This document shows positions 38,471 through 46,807 of a DNA stretch of 64,000 nucleotides, in pieces. The DNA lies in the NCBI GenBank assembly GCA_963837325.1, contig CAWIMV010000001.1, positions 2,480,001 through 2,544,000 on the forward strand. The letters are read 5' to 3'. The notes below the pieces were generated by a model. The model did not search any database and had not been told where the DNA came from. It saw only the letters and a list, made by a program, of their open reading frames with translations. This DNA comes from CAVQKZ01 sp963837325 (GTDB lineage: Bacteria; Actinomycetota; Actinomycetes; Mycobacteriales; Jatrophihabitantaceae). Both the position numbers and the translations under genes were made by a program. The stretch's first letter is position 1, and every line of letters starts with the position of its first letter.

Positions 38471-39924
38471 CGCCGCACGAGCTCGGCGCGCAGCTCGCTC
38501 GGGTCGATGATGGCGTCGAGCACGAGGTCGGAAGCCAGCCGCAACAGGTCGACGTCCTGTTCGTACTCGGCCCGCTTCTCGGCGACGAACGCCTCGCGCT
38601 CGCCGGCGTCGGTGATCTGCTCGATCTTGTTGGCGTAGACGGCATTGACCGCTGCGTGCGGCCCCATCACCGCGATCTTCGCCGTTGGCAAGGCGATGCA
38701 GGCATCGGGCATGAACCCGGGCCCGGCCATCGCATAAAGCCCAGCCCCGTAAGCCTTGCGGACGATCACCGACACCTGCGGCACCGTCGCCTCGGAGACT
38801 GCGGTGATCATCTTGGCGCCGTGCCGGATGATGCCCTGCCGTTCGACGTCGCTGCCGATCATGAATCCCGGCACGTCGGCGAGGTAGAGCAACGGCACGT
38901 TGAACGCGTCGCACAGCCAGATGAAGCGCGCAGCCTTGTCGGCCGAGTCGACGAACAGCACCCCGCCACGCACGGCCGAGTTGTTGGCCACGATCCCTAC
39001 TGGATGCCCGTCGATGCGGCCGAGCCCGGTCACGAGCTCGGCCGCGAACAGGGGCTTGATCTCGAAGAACGAGTCAGCGTCGATGAGGCCGTCGATGATC
39101 TCGTGCACGGCGAAGGGGACGGACTCCTCGGCCGGCACCGCGTCGTCGGTCAGTTCGACGGCGGGCGGTGCGCCCAGGGCGTCCGGTGGCTGCTCGCGCC
39201 AGCACGTGGGCAGGTAGGCGAAGTACAGCTTGGCCTGCTCGATGGCGTCCTCGTCGTCGACGGCGAGATTGTCTCCACAGCCGGAGACGGTGGCGTGCAT
39301 TCGGGCGCCGCCCATCTCCTCGAGCGTGACCTTCTCGCCGACGACCATCTCAGCCATGCGCGGCGAACCCAGGTACATCGAGGCGTTGCCCTCGACCATG
39401 ATCACGATGTCGCAGAACGAAGGGATGTAAGCGCCGCCCGCCGCGGACGGCCCGAACAGGCAGCAGATCTGCGGCACCTTGCCCGACAACGCCACCTGGT
39501 TGTGAAAGATGCGGCCGGCGCCGCGGCGGCCCGGAAACAGGGCCACCTGGTCGGTGATCCGGGCGCCGGCCGAGTCGATCAGCCAGAAGATCGGCAGCTC
39601 CTCGGCGAGCGCTCGCTCGGTCACCCGGATGATCTTCTCCACCGTTCGGGCGCCCCATGAGCCGGCCTTGACCGTCGGGTCGTTGGCCACGACCAGGGCC
39701 GGCCGTCCGTCCACCAGCCCCTGGCCGGTGACCACGCCATCGGCCGGCAGCCCCGTCCCGAGTGCGTTGGCCAACTGCCCGTCCTCGACGAAACTGTCCG
39801 TGTCGAAGAGCAGCGCGATGCGGTCCCGGACGTAGCGCTTGTGCTGGGCGGCCAGCTTCGCCGCGGCCTTCTCCGGCGGGGCGAGCGTGGCCGCCCGCGC
39901 CGCCACGATCTCCTTCTCGCTCAT
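38404..39924 (-). CDS. Acyl-CoA carboxylase beta (carboxyltransferase) subunit, methylcrotonyl-type context
   Basis: A 506-residue biotin-dependent carboxyltransferase. LIDSAGARITDQ and CCLFGPSAAGGAYIPSF form the N-terminal oxyanion site. LADVPGFMIGSDVERQGIIRHGAKM and VIVRKAYGAGLYAMAGPGFMPDACIALP form the C-terminal one. It differs clearly from AccD5 and lies in an operon after an acyl-CoA dehydrogenase under a MerR regulator, a liu-like layout for leucine/isovalerate breakdown. The acceptor (methylcrotonyl-CoA or another acyl-CoA) is inferred. The biotinylated partner is probably AccA3 at 42.7 kb. The start overlaps the dehydrogenase stop (ATGA). Confidence 0.88.
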   Translation of the reverse strand: MSEKEIVAARAATLAPPEKAAAKLAAQHKRYVRDRIALLFDTDSFVEDGQLANALGTGLPADGVVTGQGLVDGRPALVVANDPTVKAGSWGARTVEKIIRVTERALAEELPIFWLIDSAGARITDQVALFPGRRGAGRIFHNQVALSGKVPQICCLFGPSAAGGAYIPSFCDIVIMVEGNASMYLGSPRMAEMVVGEKVTLEEMGGARMHATVSGCGDNLAVDDEDAIEQAKLYFAYLPTCWREQPPDALGAPPAVELTDDAVPAEESVPFAVHEIIDGLIDADSFFEIKPLFAAELVTGLGRIDGHPVGIVANNSAVRGGVLFVDSADKAARFIWLCDAFNVPLLYLADVPGFMIGSDVERQGIIRHGAKMITAVSEATVPQVSVIVRKAYGAGLYAMAGPGFMPDACIALPTAKIAVMGPHAAVNAVYANKIEQITDAGEREAFVAEKRAEYEQDVDLLRLASDLVLDAIIDPSELRAELVRRYAVLVGKSRHVAAKRHGVPPT

Positions 39925-41072
39925 GTGACGGGCAGACCCAGGCCGCGGGCGATCACCATGCGCTGCACCTCGGAGGTCCCTTCGCCGATCTCGAGGATCT
40001 TGGCGTCGCGGTAAAACCGCGCGACCGGGAACTCCTCCATGAAGCCGTTGCCGCCGAACACCTGGGTGGCGACGCGGGTGGCCGCTACCGCCGCTTCGGT
40101 GGAGTACAGCTTGGCGATCGCCGCCGCCTGCTTGACCTCAGCCGAGGACCGTCCCGAGTCCTTCAGCCAGGCCGCCTTGTAGGTCAGCAACCGGGCCGCC
40201 TCGACCGAGACCGCCACGTCGCTGAGCGAGAATGCGACGGCCTGCCGGGAACCGATCGGCGCACCGAACGTGTGCCGCTCCAACGCGTACTTGCGGGACA
40301 GGTCCAGGCACCCCTGGGCCAGGCCGACCGCAAGCGCCGAGATAGCGATGCGGCCGTCGTCGAGCACGGCCAGGAACTGCCGGAAGCCGTGGCCGCGCTG
40401 GCCGAGCAGGTTGGCCTCCGGCACCCGACAGTCGTTGAAGCTCAGCCCATGGGTGTCAGAGATGTGCCAACCGAGCTTGTCGTAGGCCGGCTCCACGACG
40501 AAGCCGGGCGTGCCCGCCGGAACCATAATGGTCGAGATCTCGTCCGCGCCGGTGCGGGCCGTCACCGTCACCACCGACGTGATCGGCGTGCCCGAGTTGG
40601 TGATGAACGCCTTGGCCCCGTTGATCGTCCATTCGCCGTCGGCAAGAGCGGCGCGAGTCTTGGTCGCGCCGGCGTCGGAGCCGGCTTCAGGCTCGGTCAG
40701 CCCGAATGCGGCGAGCGTGCGGCCGGCCACGAGGTCGGGCAGCCACTGCTGCTTCTGCGCTTGAGTGCCGTACGTCAGGATCGGGTTGATGCCCAGCCCA
40801 ACGGCGGCCTCAAGCGTGACGCCGATTGACTGGTCGACCCGGCCGATCTCCTCGATCGCGACGCACAGCGACGTGAAGTCGGCATCGCTGCCGCCGAACT
40901 CCTCCGGCACGACCAGGCCGAACAGGCCCAGGTCGCCCATCGCATTGACGATCTCGATCGGCAGGTGATGGTCGCGGTCCCACTGGGCGACGTGGGGCGC
41001 GATCTCACCCTCGGCGAAGTCGCGCACGACCTTACGGAAAGTCTCGTGGTCTGCGGACAGTTCGAACGCCAT
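39921..41072 (-). CDS. Acyl-CoA dehydrogenase (short/branched-chain type)
   Basis: A 383-residue flavoprotein. FGLTEPEAGSDAGATKTRA, GAKAFITNSGTP, QVFGGNGFMEEFPVARFYRDAKILEIGEGTSEVQRMVI and FSLSDVAVSVEAARLL are the conserved blocks. The EGTSE segment near the C-terminus is normal for short- and branched-chain enzymes, and isovaleryl-CoA is a likely substrate from context. It is the first gene of the operon with the carboxylase and epsilon genes, divergent from merR. The palindrome at 41096 lies just upstream. Confidence 0.9.
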   Translation of the reverse strand: MAFELSADHETFRKVVRDFAEGEIAPHVAQWDRDHHLPIEIVNAMGDLGLFGLVVPEEFGGSDADFTSLCVAIEEIGRVDQSIGVTLEAAVGLGINPILTYGTQAQKQQWLPDLVAGRTLAAFGLTEPEAGSDAGATKTRAALADGEWTINGAKAFITNSGTPITSVVTVTARTGADEISTIMVPAGTPGFVVEPAYDKLGWHISDTHGLSFNDCRVPEANLLGQRGHGFRQFLAVLDDGRIAISALAVGLAQGCLDLSRKYALERHTFGAPIGSRQAVAFSLSDVAVSVEAARLLTYKAAWLKDSGRSSAEVKQAAAIAKLYSTEAAVAATRVATQVFGGNGFMEEFPVARFYRDAKILEIGEGTSEVQRMVIARGLGLPVT

Positions 41073-41095
41073 GGGATCCCCTCAGCCGGAGCGAC

Positions 41096-41111
41096 TTGAC
41101 GTTTACGTCAA
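41096..41111. promoter_or_regulatory. MerR-type palindromic operator
   Basis: TTGACGTTTACGTCAA is a perfect 16-base palindrome with a 4-base centre, between the divergent merR and acyl-CoA dehydrogenase starts. From memory it resembles sites of LiuR-like MerR regulators of branched-chain acyl-CoA catabolism. Confidence 0.75.
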
Positions 41112-41131
41112 CGTAAGGCCACGATAGCGCG

Positions 41132-41551
41132 GTGACGCCAAATGCGGAAGCCGTGCGCACCTGGACGGTGGGCGAGTTGGCAGAGGAACTCGGCGTCACC
41201 ACCCGCACCCTGCGCTTCTACGAGGCCGAGGGCCTGCTCACGCCGGAGCGCTCGGGTGCCAACCGGGTCTACACCCAGCGCGACCGGGCCCGCCTGCGCC
41301 TGATCCTGCGCGGCCGGCGCTTCGGAATGACGTTGTCCGAGTGCCGCGAGATCGTCGATATGTACGACGGGGCGGAGTCCTCCGAGTTGCGCCAACTGCA
41401 GACGCTGCTCGCCCGGCTGGACGCGATCGCGGCCGACTTGCGAGCGCGGCGGGCCGACCTCAGCCGCACCCTCGGCGAGGTGTCCGATGTGGCCGCCCAG
41501 TGCCGCGCCCGCCTGGCCGAACTCGGACGGACGAGCATTGGCGAATCGTGA
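41132..41551 (+). CDS. MerR-family regulator of the acyl-CoA catabolic operon
   Basis: A 139-residue regulator. The winged-helix TVGELAEELGVTTRTLRFYEAEGLLTPER is followed by a dimerising coiled coil (residues about 85-130). There are no metal-binding cysteines. The layout equals LiuR/PccR-type regulators divergent from acyl-CoA dehydrogenase genes, and the perfect palindrome between the two starts supports local autoregulation. Confidence 0.9.
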   Translation: MTPNAEAVRTWTVGELAEELGVTTRTLRFYEAEGLLTPERSGANRVYTQRDRARLRLILRGRRFGMTLSECREIVDMYDGAESSELRQLQTLLARLDAIAADLRARRADLSRTLGEVSDVAAQCRARLAELGRTSIGES

Positions 41552-41663
41552 ACATGGTGTTAAATTGATCTAGATCGGCTACTGGAGCGATCGAGCCAGC
41601 GTCGGGGATCCACGGGTGGCACCCTGCATCAGCACGGGCCGTCACGATTGATTGGACGACCCG

Positions 41664-42593
41664 ATGCGGCTTCCTCGCCGGCGCTTCGCGCTCCTCGCCA
41701 CGCTCACCACGACGTTCGTCGTCGCTGCCTTCGTCGGCGCCGCGGCCACCCACGCGTCCGCCCCGACGGTTCGGCCCGCGGCCGTCGCTGCGCTGGCAAC
41801 GGGCCCGACCTGCGGAGGCACCGCCATCGCCAAGCCGACCGGCGGCTACTGGGTCTGCTCCTTCGATGATGAGTTCACGACAACGACGCTCGACGCCGGC
41901 AAGTGGACGGTGCAGGAGACCGCCACCAGTGGCTACCACTCCGGCCCGGAATGCTTCGTGAACCGTCCGGCCAACGTGTCGGTGGCGGGCGGCGTGCTGA
42001 AGCTGACCGCGCGCAAGGAAGCCGCGGCGTTCACGTGCACCGATCCGCTCGGCAACTACCGGAGCCAATACACCAGCGGCACGGTGTCGAGCTACGCGAA
42101 GTTCGCGCAGGCATTCGGGCGCTTCGAAGTCCGTGCGAAGCTGCCGCCCGCGAAGATCAAGGGACTGCAGGAGTCGTTCTGGCTCTGGCCGATTGACTCC
42201 ACCAGGTACGGCGCGGCCTGGCCGGCGTCCGGGGAGATCGACATCGCCGAGATCTACAGCCAGTATCCCGACCGGGCCATCCCGTTCGTCCACTACAACG
42301 CGGCGGCCTACGACCCGAACATCACCAACAACTACTGCCTGGTCTCCAACATCGCCGCCTTCCACAACTACACCGTGGAGTGGACGCCCACCGCGATCAC
42401 CGTGCGCTACGACGGCCACACCTGCCTGGTCGACAGCTGGAACCCGGCCGGGATGGTCAAGCCCGCGCCGTTCGACCAGCCGTTCATGATCGCCCTGACT
42501 CAGGCGCTGGGCATCAACACCAACGCGTTCAACCCGGCGAGCACCCCGCTGCCGGCTACGACCCAGGTTGACTACGTCCGGGTCTGGAAGTAG
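41664..42593 (+). CDS. Secreted glycoside hydrolase family 16 enzyme
   Basis: A 309-residue exported enzyme. The signal peptide is MRLPRRRFALLATLTTTFVVAA. The GH16 catalytic motif GEIDIAEIY (E-x-D-x-x-E) lies near residue 190, with ESFWLWP before it. The fold hydrolyses beta-glucans such as laminarin or lichenan, and the exact substrate is not readable. Cysteine pairs fit an extracellular protein. ATG 41664 is preferred to the TTG 12 bases earlier. The ribosome binding site is weak. Confidence 0.88.
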   Translation: MRLPRRRFALLATLTTTFVVAAFVGAAATHASAPTVRPAAVAALATGPTCGGTAIAKPTGGYWVCSFDDEFTTTTLDAGKWTVQETATSGYHSGPECFVNRPANVSVAGGVLKLTARKEAAAFTCTDPLGNYRSQYTSGTVSSYAKFAQAFGRFEVRAKLPPAKIKGLQESFWLWPIDSTRYGAAWPASGEIDIAEIYSQYPDRAIPFVHYNAAAYDPNITNNYCLVSNIAAFHNYTVEWTPTAITVRYDGHTCLVDSWNPAGMVKPAPFDQPFMIALTQALGINTNAFNPASTPLPATTQVDYVRVWK

Positions 42594-42683
42594 GCCGACC
42601 GGCGAAGCCGCGGCCACCGGCCGCGGATCGGCTGCCTTGTAGTCTGCAGACCGGCGCGGCCGCGCGTGTCAGGAGGCAGACCA

Positions 42684-44432
42684 GTGCAGAAGGTGCTCAT
42701 CGCCAACCGGGGTGAGATCGCGGTCCGCGTGATCCGCGCCTGCAAGGACGCCGGCTACGCCTCGGTGGCGATCTACGCCGATCCCGACCGCGACGCACTG
42801 CACGTGCGCATGGCCGACGAGGCGTTCGCGCTCGGCGGCACCACCCCCGCCGACTCGTACCTGGTGATCGAGAAGGTCGTCGGCGCCGCGACCAAGTCCG
42901 GCGCCGACGCCGTCCATCCCGGCTACGGCTTCCTCTCCGAGAACGCCGACTTCGCCCAGGCCGTGCTCGACGCCGGACTGACCTGGATCGGTCCGTCGCC
43001 GCAGGCCATCCGGGATCTGGGCGACAAGGTCACCGCCCGCCACATAGCGCTCGCCGCCGGCGCTCCGCTCGTCCCCGGCACGAAGGATCCGGTCGGTGGC
43101 GCCGATGACGTGGTGGCGTTCGCCCAGGAACACGGCCTTCCCGTGGCGATCAAGGCCGCGTTCGGCGGAGGCGGGCGAGGCCTCAAGATCGCCCGCACGA
43201 TGGAAGAGATCCCGGATCTCTACGACAGTGCGGTCCGGGAGGCGATCGCCGCATTCGGTCGCGGCGAGTGCTTCGTCGAGCGCTATCTCGACCGCTCCCG
43301 CCACGTCGAGGCGCAGGTGCTGGCCGACCAGCACGGCAACGTCGTCGTCGTCGGCACCCGCGACTGCTCGCTGCAGCGGCGCAACCAGAAACTCGTCGAA
43401 GAAGCGCCGGCGCCGTTCCTCACCGACGAGCAACGCGCGCGCATCCATGAGAGCGCCAAGGCGATCTGCCGCGAGGCCGGCTACTCCGGTGCGGGCACGG
43501 TCGAGTTCCTCGTCGGCAACGACGGCGTGATCAGCTTCCTCGAGGTCAACACCCGGCTGCAGGTCGAGCACCCGGTCACCGAGGAGACGAGCGGCATCGA
43601 CCTGGTGCGCGAGCAGTTCCGCGTCGCCGACGGCGAGAAGCTCCGCTTCACCGACGACCCGCCCGCGCGCGGGCACTCCTTCGAGTTCCGGATCAACGGC
43701 GAGGATCCCGGCCGGGGCTTCCTGCCTGCGCCCGGCACGGTCACGACGTACCGCGAACCGGCCGGGCCGGGGGTGCGGGTCGACGCCGGCATCGAGGGCA
43801 GCTCGGTCATCGGCGGGGCATTCGACTCGCTCCTGGCCAAGCTCATCGTCACCGGCGAGACCCGCCAGCAGGCGTTGGAACGAGCCCGTCGGGCGCTGGA
43901 CGAGTTCGTCGTCGACGGGATGGCGACGGCGCTGCCGTTCCACCGCGCCGTCGTGCGCGATCCCGCGTTCACGGCCGAACCGTTCACGGTGTTCACCCAG
44001 TGGATCGAGACGGAGTTCGTCAACGAGATCGCACCGTTCACCGGTGGGGCGGCCGCCGATGCAGACGATGGCCCGCGCGAGACCGTGGTGGTCGAGGTCG
44101 GCGGCAAGCGGCTCGAGGTCAGCCTGCCGGCCGGTTTCGGCGCCGGCGGCGGTGCCGGCCCGAAGAAGGCGGCGCCGAAGCGTTCGGTCGGCAAGAAATC
44201 CGGCGCGGCCACGTCCGGCGACACCCTCACCGCGCCGATGCAGGGCACGATCGTGAAGGTGGCGGTGGCGGAGGGCGACGTCGTGGAGGCGGGCCAGCCC
44301 GTCGTCGTGCTCGAGGCGATGAAAATGGAGCAACCGCTGAACGCGCACAAGTCCGGAACGATCACCGGGCTCAGCGCGGAGGTCGGCGCCGTCGTCACAT
44401 CCGGCTCGGCCATCTGCGACATCAAGGACTGA
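42684..44432 (+). CDS. accA3: Acyl-CoA carboxylase alpha subunit AccA3 (biotin carboxylase plus BCCP)
   Basis: A 582-residue fusion. The biotin carboxylase part (1-450) contains KVLIANRGEIAVRVIRACKDAG, the glycine-rich ATP loop KAAFGGGGRGLKIA and EVNTRLQVEHPVTEE. A Lys/Ala-rich linker leads to the biotin carrier domain with the biotinylated lysine in LEAMKMEQPL. It supplies carboxybiotin to several carboxyltransferases, probably both encoded in this window. The GTG has a full AGGAGG upstream. Confidence 0.94.
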   Translation: MQKVLIANRGEIAVRVIRACKDAGYASVAIYADPDRDALHVRMADEAFALGGTTPADSYLVIEKVVGAATKSGADAVHPGYGFLSENADFAQAVLDAGLTWIGPSPQAIRDLGDKVTARHIALAAGAPLVPGTKDPVGGADDVVAFAQEHGLPVAIKAAFGGGGRGLKIARTMEEIPDLYDSAVREAIAAFGRGECFVERYLDRSRHVEAQVLADQHGNVVVVGTRDCSLQRRNQKLVEEAPAPFLTDEQRARIHESAKAICREAGYSGAGTVEFLVGNDGVISFLEVNTRLQVEHPVTEETSGIDLVREQFRVADGEKLRFTDDPPARGHSFEFRINGEDPGRGFLPAPGTVTTYREPAGPGVRVDAGIEGSSVIGGAFDSLLAKLIVTGETRQQALERARRALDEFVVDGMATALPFHRAVVRDPAFTAEPFTVFTQWIETEFVNEIAPFTGGAAADADDGPRETVVVEVGGKRLEVSLPAGFGAGGGAGPKKAAPKRSVGKKSGAATSGDTLTAPMQGTIVKVAVAEGDVVEAGQPVVVLEAMKMEQPLNAHKSGTITGLSAEVGAVVTSGSAICDIKD

Positions 44433-44434
44433 CC

Positions 44435-44485
44435 CCGATTGTGCAACTTCTGGCGGCCTGAGGCCGCCACACGTTGCACGATCGG
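44435..44485. terminator. Long tail-to-tail hairpin (bidirectional terminator)
   Basis: Two 25-base arms (44435-44459 and 44461-44485) are complementary at all but three positions around a single central base. They end in TGGCGGCCT and AGGCCGCCA and lie between the convergent stops of accA3 and the next gene. The arms are far longer than needed for termination. Confidence 0.8.
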
Positions 44486-44488
44486 CGG

Positions 44489-44839
44489 CTAGTCGGTGCG
44501 GCGGGCCGTGATCCGGTCGATGGCGGCGATGCGCTTGCCGGCGATGTCGGCCATCTCCGACGTGCGGCGCTGGACGTCGGCGACGGTGGCGCCGGGCGAG
44601 AACACCATCGCCCAGCCACCGGGACTCTCGAGCTCGGGGATGCGTTCGACCATCGTGGCCTTGTCGACGTGGTGGGTTCCGGTGAACACATGCTCGTGGT
44701 CGACCAGGGCAATCAGCACATGATCGTTGGGCACGTCGACCAGCGCGGCCACGATCTCCTCGGCGTGCGTAGCGAACACCGCGGCCACCTCGACGGTGCG
44801 GCCGGCGCGGGCACGTCCTTCCGGTGACAGGTCAGGCAT
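44489..44839 (-). CDS. Small protein of unknown function downstream of lpdA
   Basis: A 116-residue soluble protein with no recognised domain. It follows lpdA by 14 bases in the same direction, so it is probably co-transcribed. The sequence has an alpha/beta pattern (VLIALVDHEHVFTG, GWAMVFSPGATVADVQRRTSEMADIAGKRIAAI) and no cysteines or signal. It ends against the long hairpin. Confidence 0.75.
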   Translation of the reverse strand: MPDLSPEGRARAGRTVEVAAVFATHAEEIVAALVDVPNDHVLIALVDHEHVFTGTHHVDKATMVERIPELESPGGWAMVFSPGATVADVQRRTSEMADIAGKRIAAIDRITARRTD

Positions 44840-44853
44840 GGTGTCCTTCCGGC

Positions 44854-46257
44854 TCAGTCCAGGTCGTCGTGAAGCATCAACCGGCGCGCCGCCTCAGCGA
44901 CCGAGCCGGACAGCGACGGGTACACCCCGATTGTGGCAGCGACTTCGGCGACGGTGAGCCCGCGCTGCACGGCCAGTGCCAGCGGGAAGATCAGCTCTGA
45001 CGCGCCGGGGGCCACAATCACGCCCCCGATCACGACCCCGGTTGCGGGACGGCAGTACACCTTCACGAAACCGTCGTCGTGGCCCTGCATCTTCGCGCGC
45101 GCGTTGGTGCCGAGCGGCAGGGTGACGGTTCGGGCCGGCACCTCCCCTGACGTGATCGCCTGGTGCCCCATGCCGACCGTCGCGATCTCGGGATGGGTGA
45201 ACACGTTGGCGGCCACGGTCTTCAGTCGCAGCGGCGCCACCGCCTCACCCAGCGCGTGCCACATCGCGATGCGGCCCTGCATCGCCGCCACTGACGCGAG
45301 CAACAGGACGCCGGTGCAGTCTCCGGCGGCGTAGATCGTCGAGACGTTCGTCCGCGACACCCGGTTGACCCCGATGTAGCCGTGGTCGTCCAGCGCCACG
45401 CCGACGTTCTCCAGCCCGAGCGCGGACGTGTCCGGCAGCGAGCCGACGCACATCAAGCCGTGCGACCCGGCGACACTGCGACCGTCCTGCAGCTCGACCA
45501 CGACGCCCTTGCCATCCCGGCGCACCGCCGACGCGCGGGCCCGCTTGACCAGCGTCCCGCCCCGGGAGGTGAAGACCTGCTCGATCACGGCGGCCGCGTC
45601 GGGATCTTCGCCCGGCAGCACCCGGTCGCGGCTGGACACCAGGGTGACCGGCACGCCGAGTTCGCTGTAGCCGCTGGCGAACTCCGCCCCGGTGACACCC
45701 GAGCCGATGACGACGAGGTGTTCGGGCAGCTCGGTGAGCTCGTAGACGTCGCGCCAGGACAGGATGCGCTCACCGTCGGGCCGGGCCGTATCTAGCACGC
45801 GCGGGGTCCCGCCGGTGGCGACCAGGACGATGTCGGCCTCGACCGTCTCCACCACCGCCCCAACTTCGTCGAGCACCTCGACGCGGTGCGCACGAGGCGG
45901 CTGGTCGGCGCTGAACCGACCGGCTCCGGGCAACAGCGTCACTCCTTCGTGCAGCAGCCGGTGCTTGATGTCTTCGGACTGCTGGCGGGCCAGCGCCTTG
46001 ATGCGACCGTTCACGGAGACGAGGTCGACGTGGACCTCGCCGGTGGCGGTGCCGACGCCCACGCGCGGAGCGTCACGGAAGGCCGTGACCCGATCACTCG
46101 TGGCGATCAGGGTCTTGCTGGGCACGCAGTCGGTCAGCACGCAGGCACCACCGATGCCGTCGCGGTCGACCAGGGTCACGTCGGCATCGAGGCCCGCCGC
46201 CACGAGGGCGGCCTCGTAGCCCGCGGGGCCGCCGCCGAGAATCACGATGCGCGTCAC
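44854..46257 (-). CDS. lpdA: NAD(P)H quinone reductase LpdA-like flavoprotein disulfide reductase
   Basis: A 467-residue pyridine nucleotide-disulfide reductase-fold protein. FAD binding is at VILGGGPAGYEAAL, the CX4C pair is in GGACVLTDCVPSKTLI and the NAD(P)H site is VVIGSGVTGAEFA. The C-terminal HxxxxE of true lipoamide dehydrogenases is replaced (GVYPSLSGSV), so dihydrolipoamide oxidation is unlikely. A quinone reductase role like Rv3303c fits the gene neighbourhood. GTG 46257 starts at the first conserved residue. It is divergent from the GGCT-like gene. Confidence 0.88.
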   Translation of the reverse strand: MTRIVILGGGPAGYEAALVAAGLDADVTLVDRDGIGGACVLTDCVPSKTLIATSDRVTAFRDAPRVGVGTATGEVHVDLVSVNGRIKALARQQSEDIKHRLLHEGVTLLPGAGRFSADQPPRAHRVEVLDEVGAVVETVEADIVLVATGGTPRVLDTARPDGERILSWRDVYELTELPEHLVVIGSGVTGAEFASGYSELGVPVTLVSSRDRVLPGEDPDAAAVIEQVFTSRGGTLVKRARASAVRRDGKGVVVELQDGRSVAGSHGLMCVGSLPDTSALGLENVGVALDDHGYIGVNRVSRTNVSTIYAAGDCTGVLLLASVAAMQGRIAMWHALGEAVAPLRLKTVAANVFTHPEIATVGMGHQAITSGEVPARTVTLPLGTNARAKMQGHDDGFVKVYCRPATGVVIGGVIVAPGASELIFPLALAVQRGLTVAEVAATIGVYPSLSGSVAEAARRLMLHDDLD

Positions 46258-46338
46258 CGTGGCATCATCCCGCGTGGGCCGGCGGGTCCGGCTCGCGGGC
46301 GTCGCCGCGGCTGTCCGGTGTCGGTACGCTGCCCTGCG

Positions 46339-46803
46339 ATGCCATCCTCCAGCGGCCTGTACGCGGCGTACGGCTCGAACATGGACCCCGAGCAGATGCT
46401 CGAGCGATGCCCGCACTCCCCGGCCGCCGGCACGGGCTGGCTCAGCGGCTGGCGGCTGACGTTCGGCGGGGAGGAGATGGGCTGGGACGGCGCGCTGGCG
46501 ATGGTCGTCCCGCATCCGGCCAGCCAGGTGTTCGTCGCGCTGTACGACCTCTCGCCCTACGACCTGGCCGTGCTCGATTACTGGGAAGGCGCCGACACCG
46601 GCCTGTACAACCGGATCAAACTCCGGATCTCGACCCTCGACGGCGACCTGCTGGCCTGGGTGTACGTGCTCGACGGCTACGAGGGCGGCCTGCCGTCGGC
46701 CCGCTATCTCGGGCTGATCGCCGAGGCGGCGCAAGCAGCCGGCGCTCCCGACGAGTACGTCGCCGAACTCCGCTCGCGCCCGTGCCGCTCGCTAGGAGAG
46801 TGA
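46339..46803 (+). CDS. Gamma-glutamylcyclotransferase-like protein
   Basis: A 154-residue GGCT-fold protein with the signature YAAYGSNMDPEQML near the N-terminus and a catalytic-type Glu in YWEGADTGLYNR. Related enzymes release 5-oxoproline from gamma-glutamyl compounds, and the substrate here is not established. It is divergent from lpdA, matching the Rv3304 position, and converges on the amidohydrolase gene. Confidence 0.82.
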   Translation: MPSSSGLYAAYGSNMDPEQMLERCPHSPAAGTGWLSGWRLTFGGEEMGWDGALAMVVPHPASQVFVALYDLSPYDLAVLDYWEGADTGLYNRIKLRISTLDGDLLAWVYVLDGYEGGLPSARYLGLIAEAAQAAGAPDEYVAELRSRPCRSLGE

Positions 46804-46807
46804 CCGC

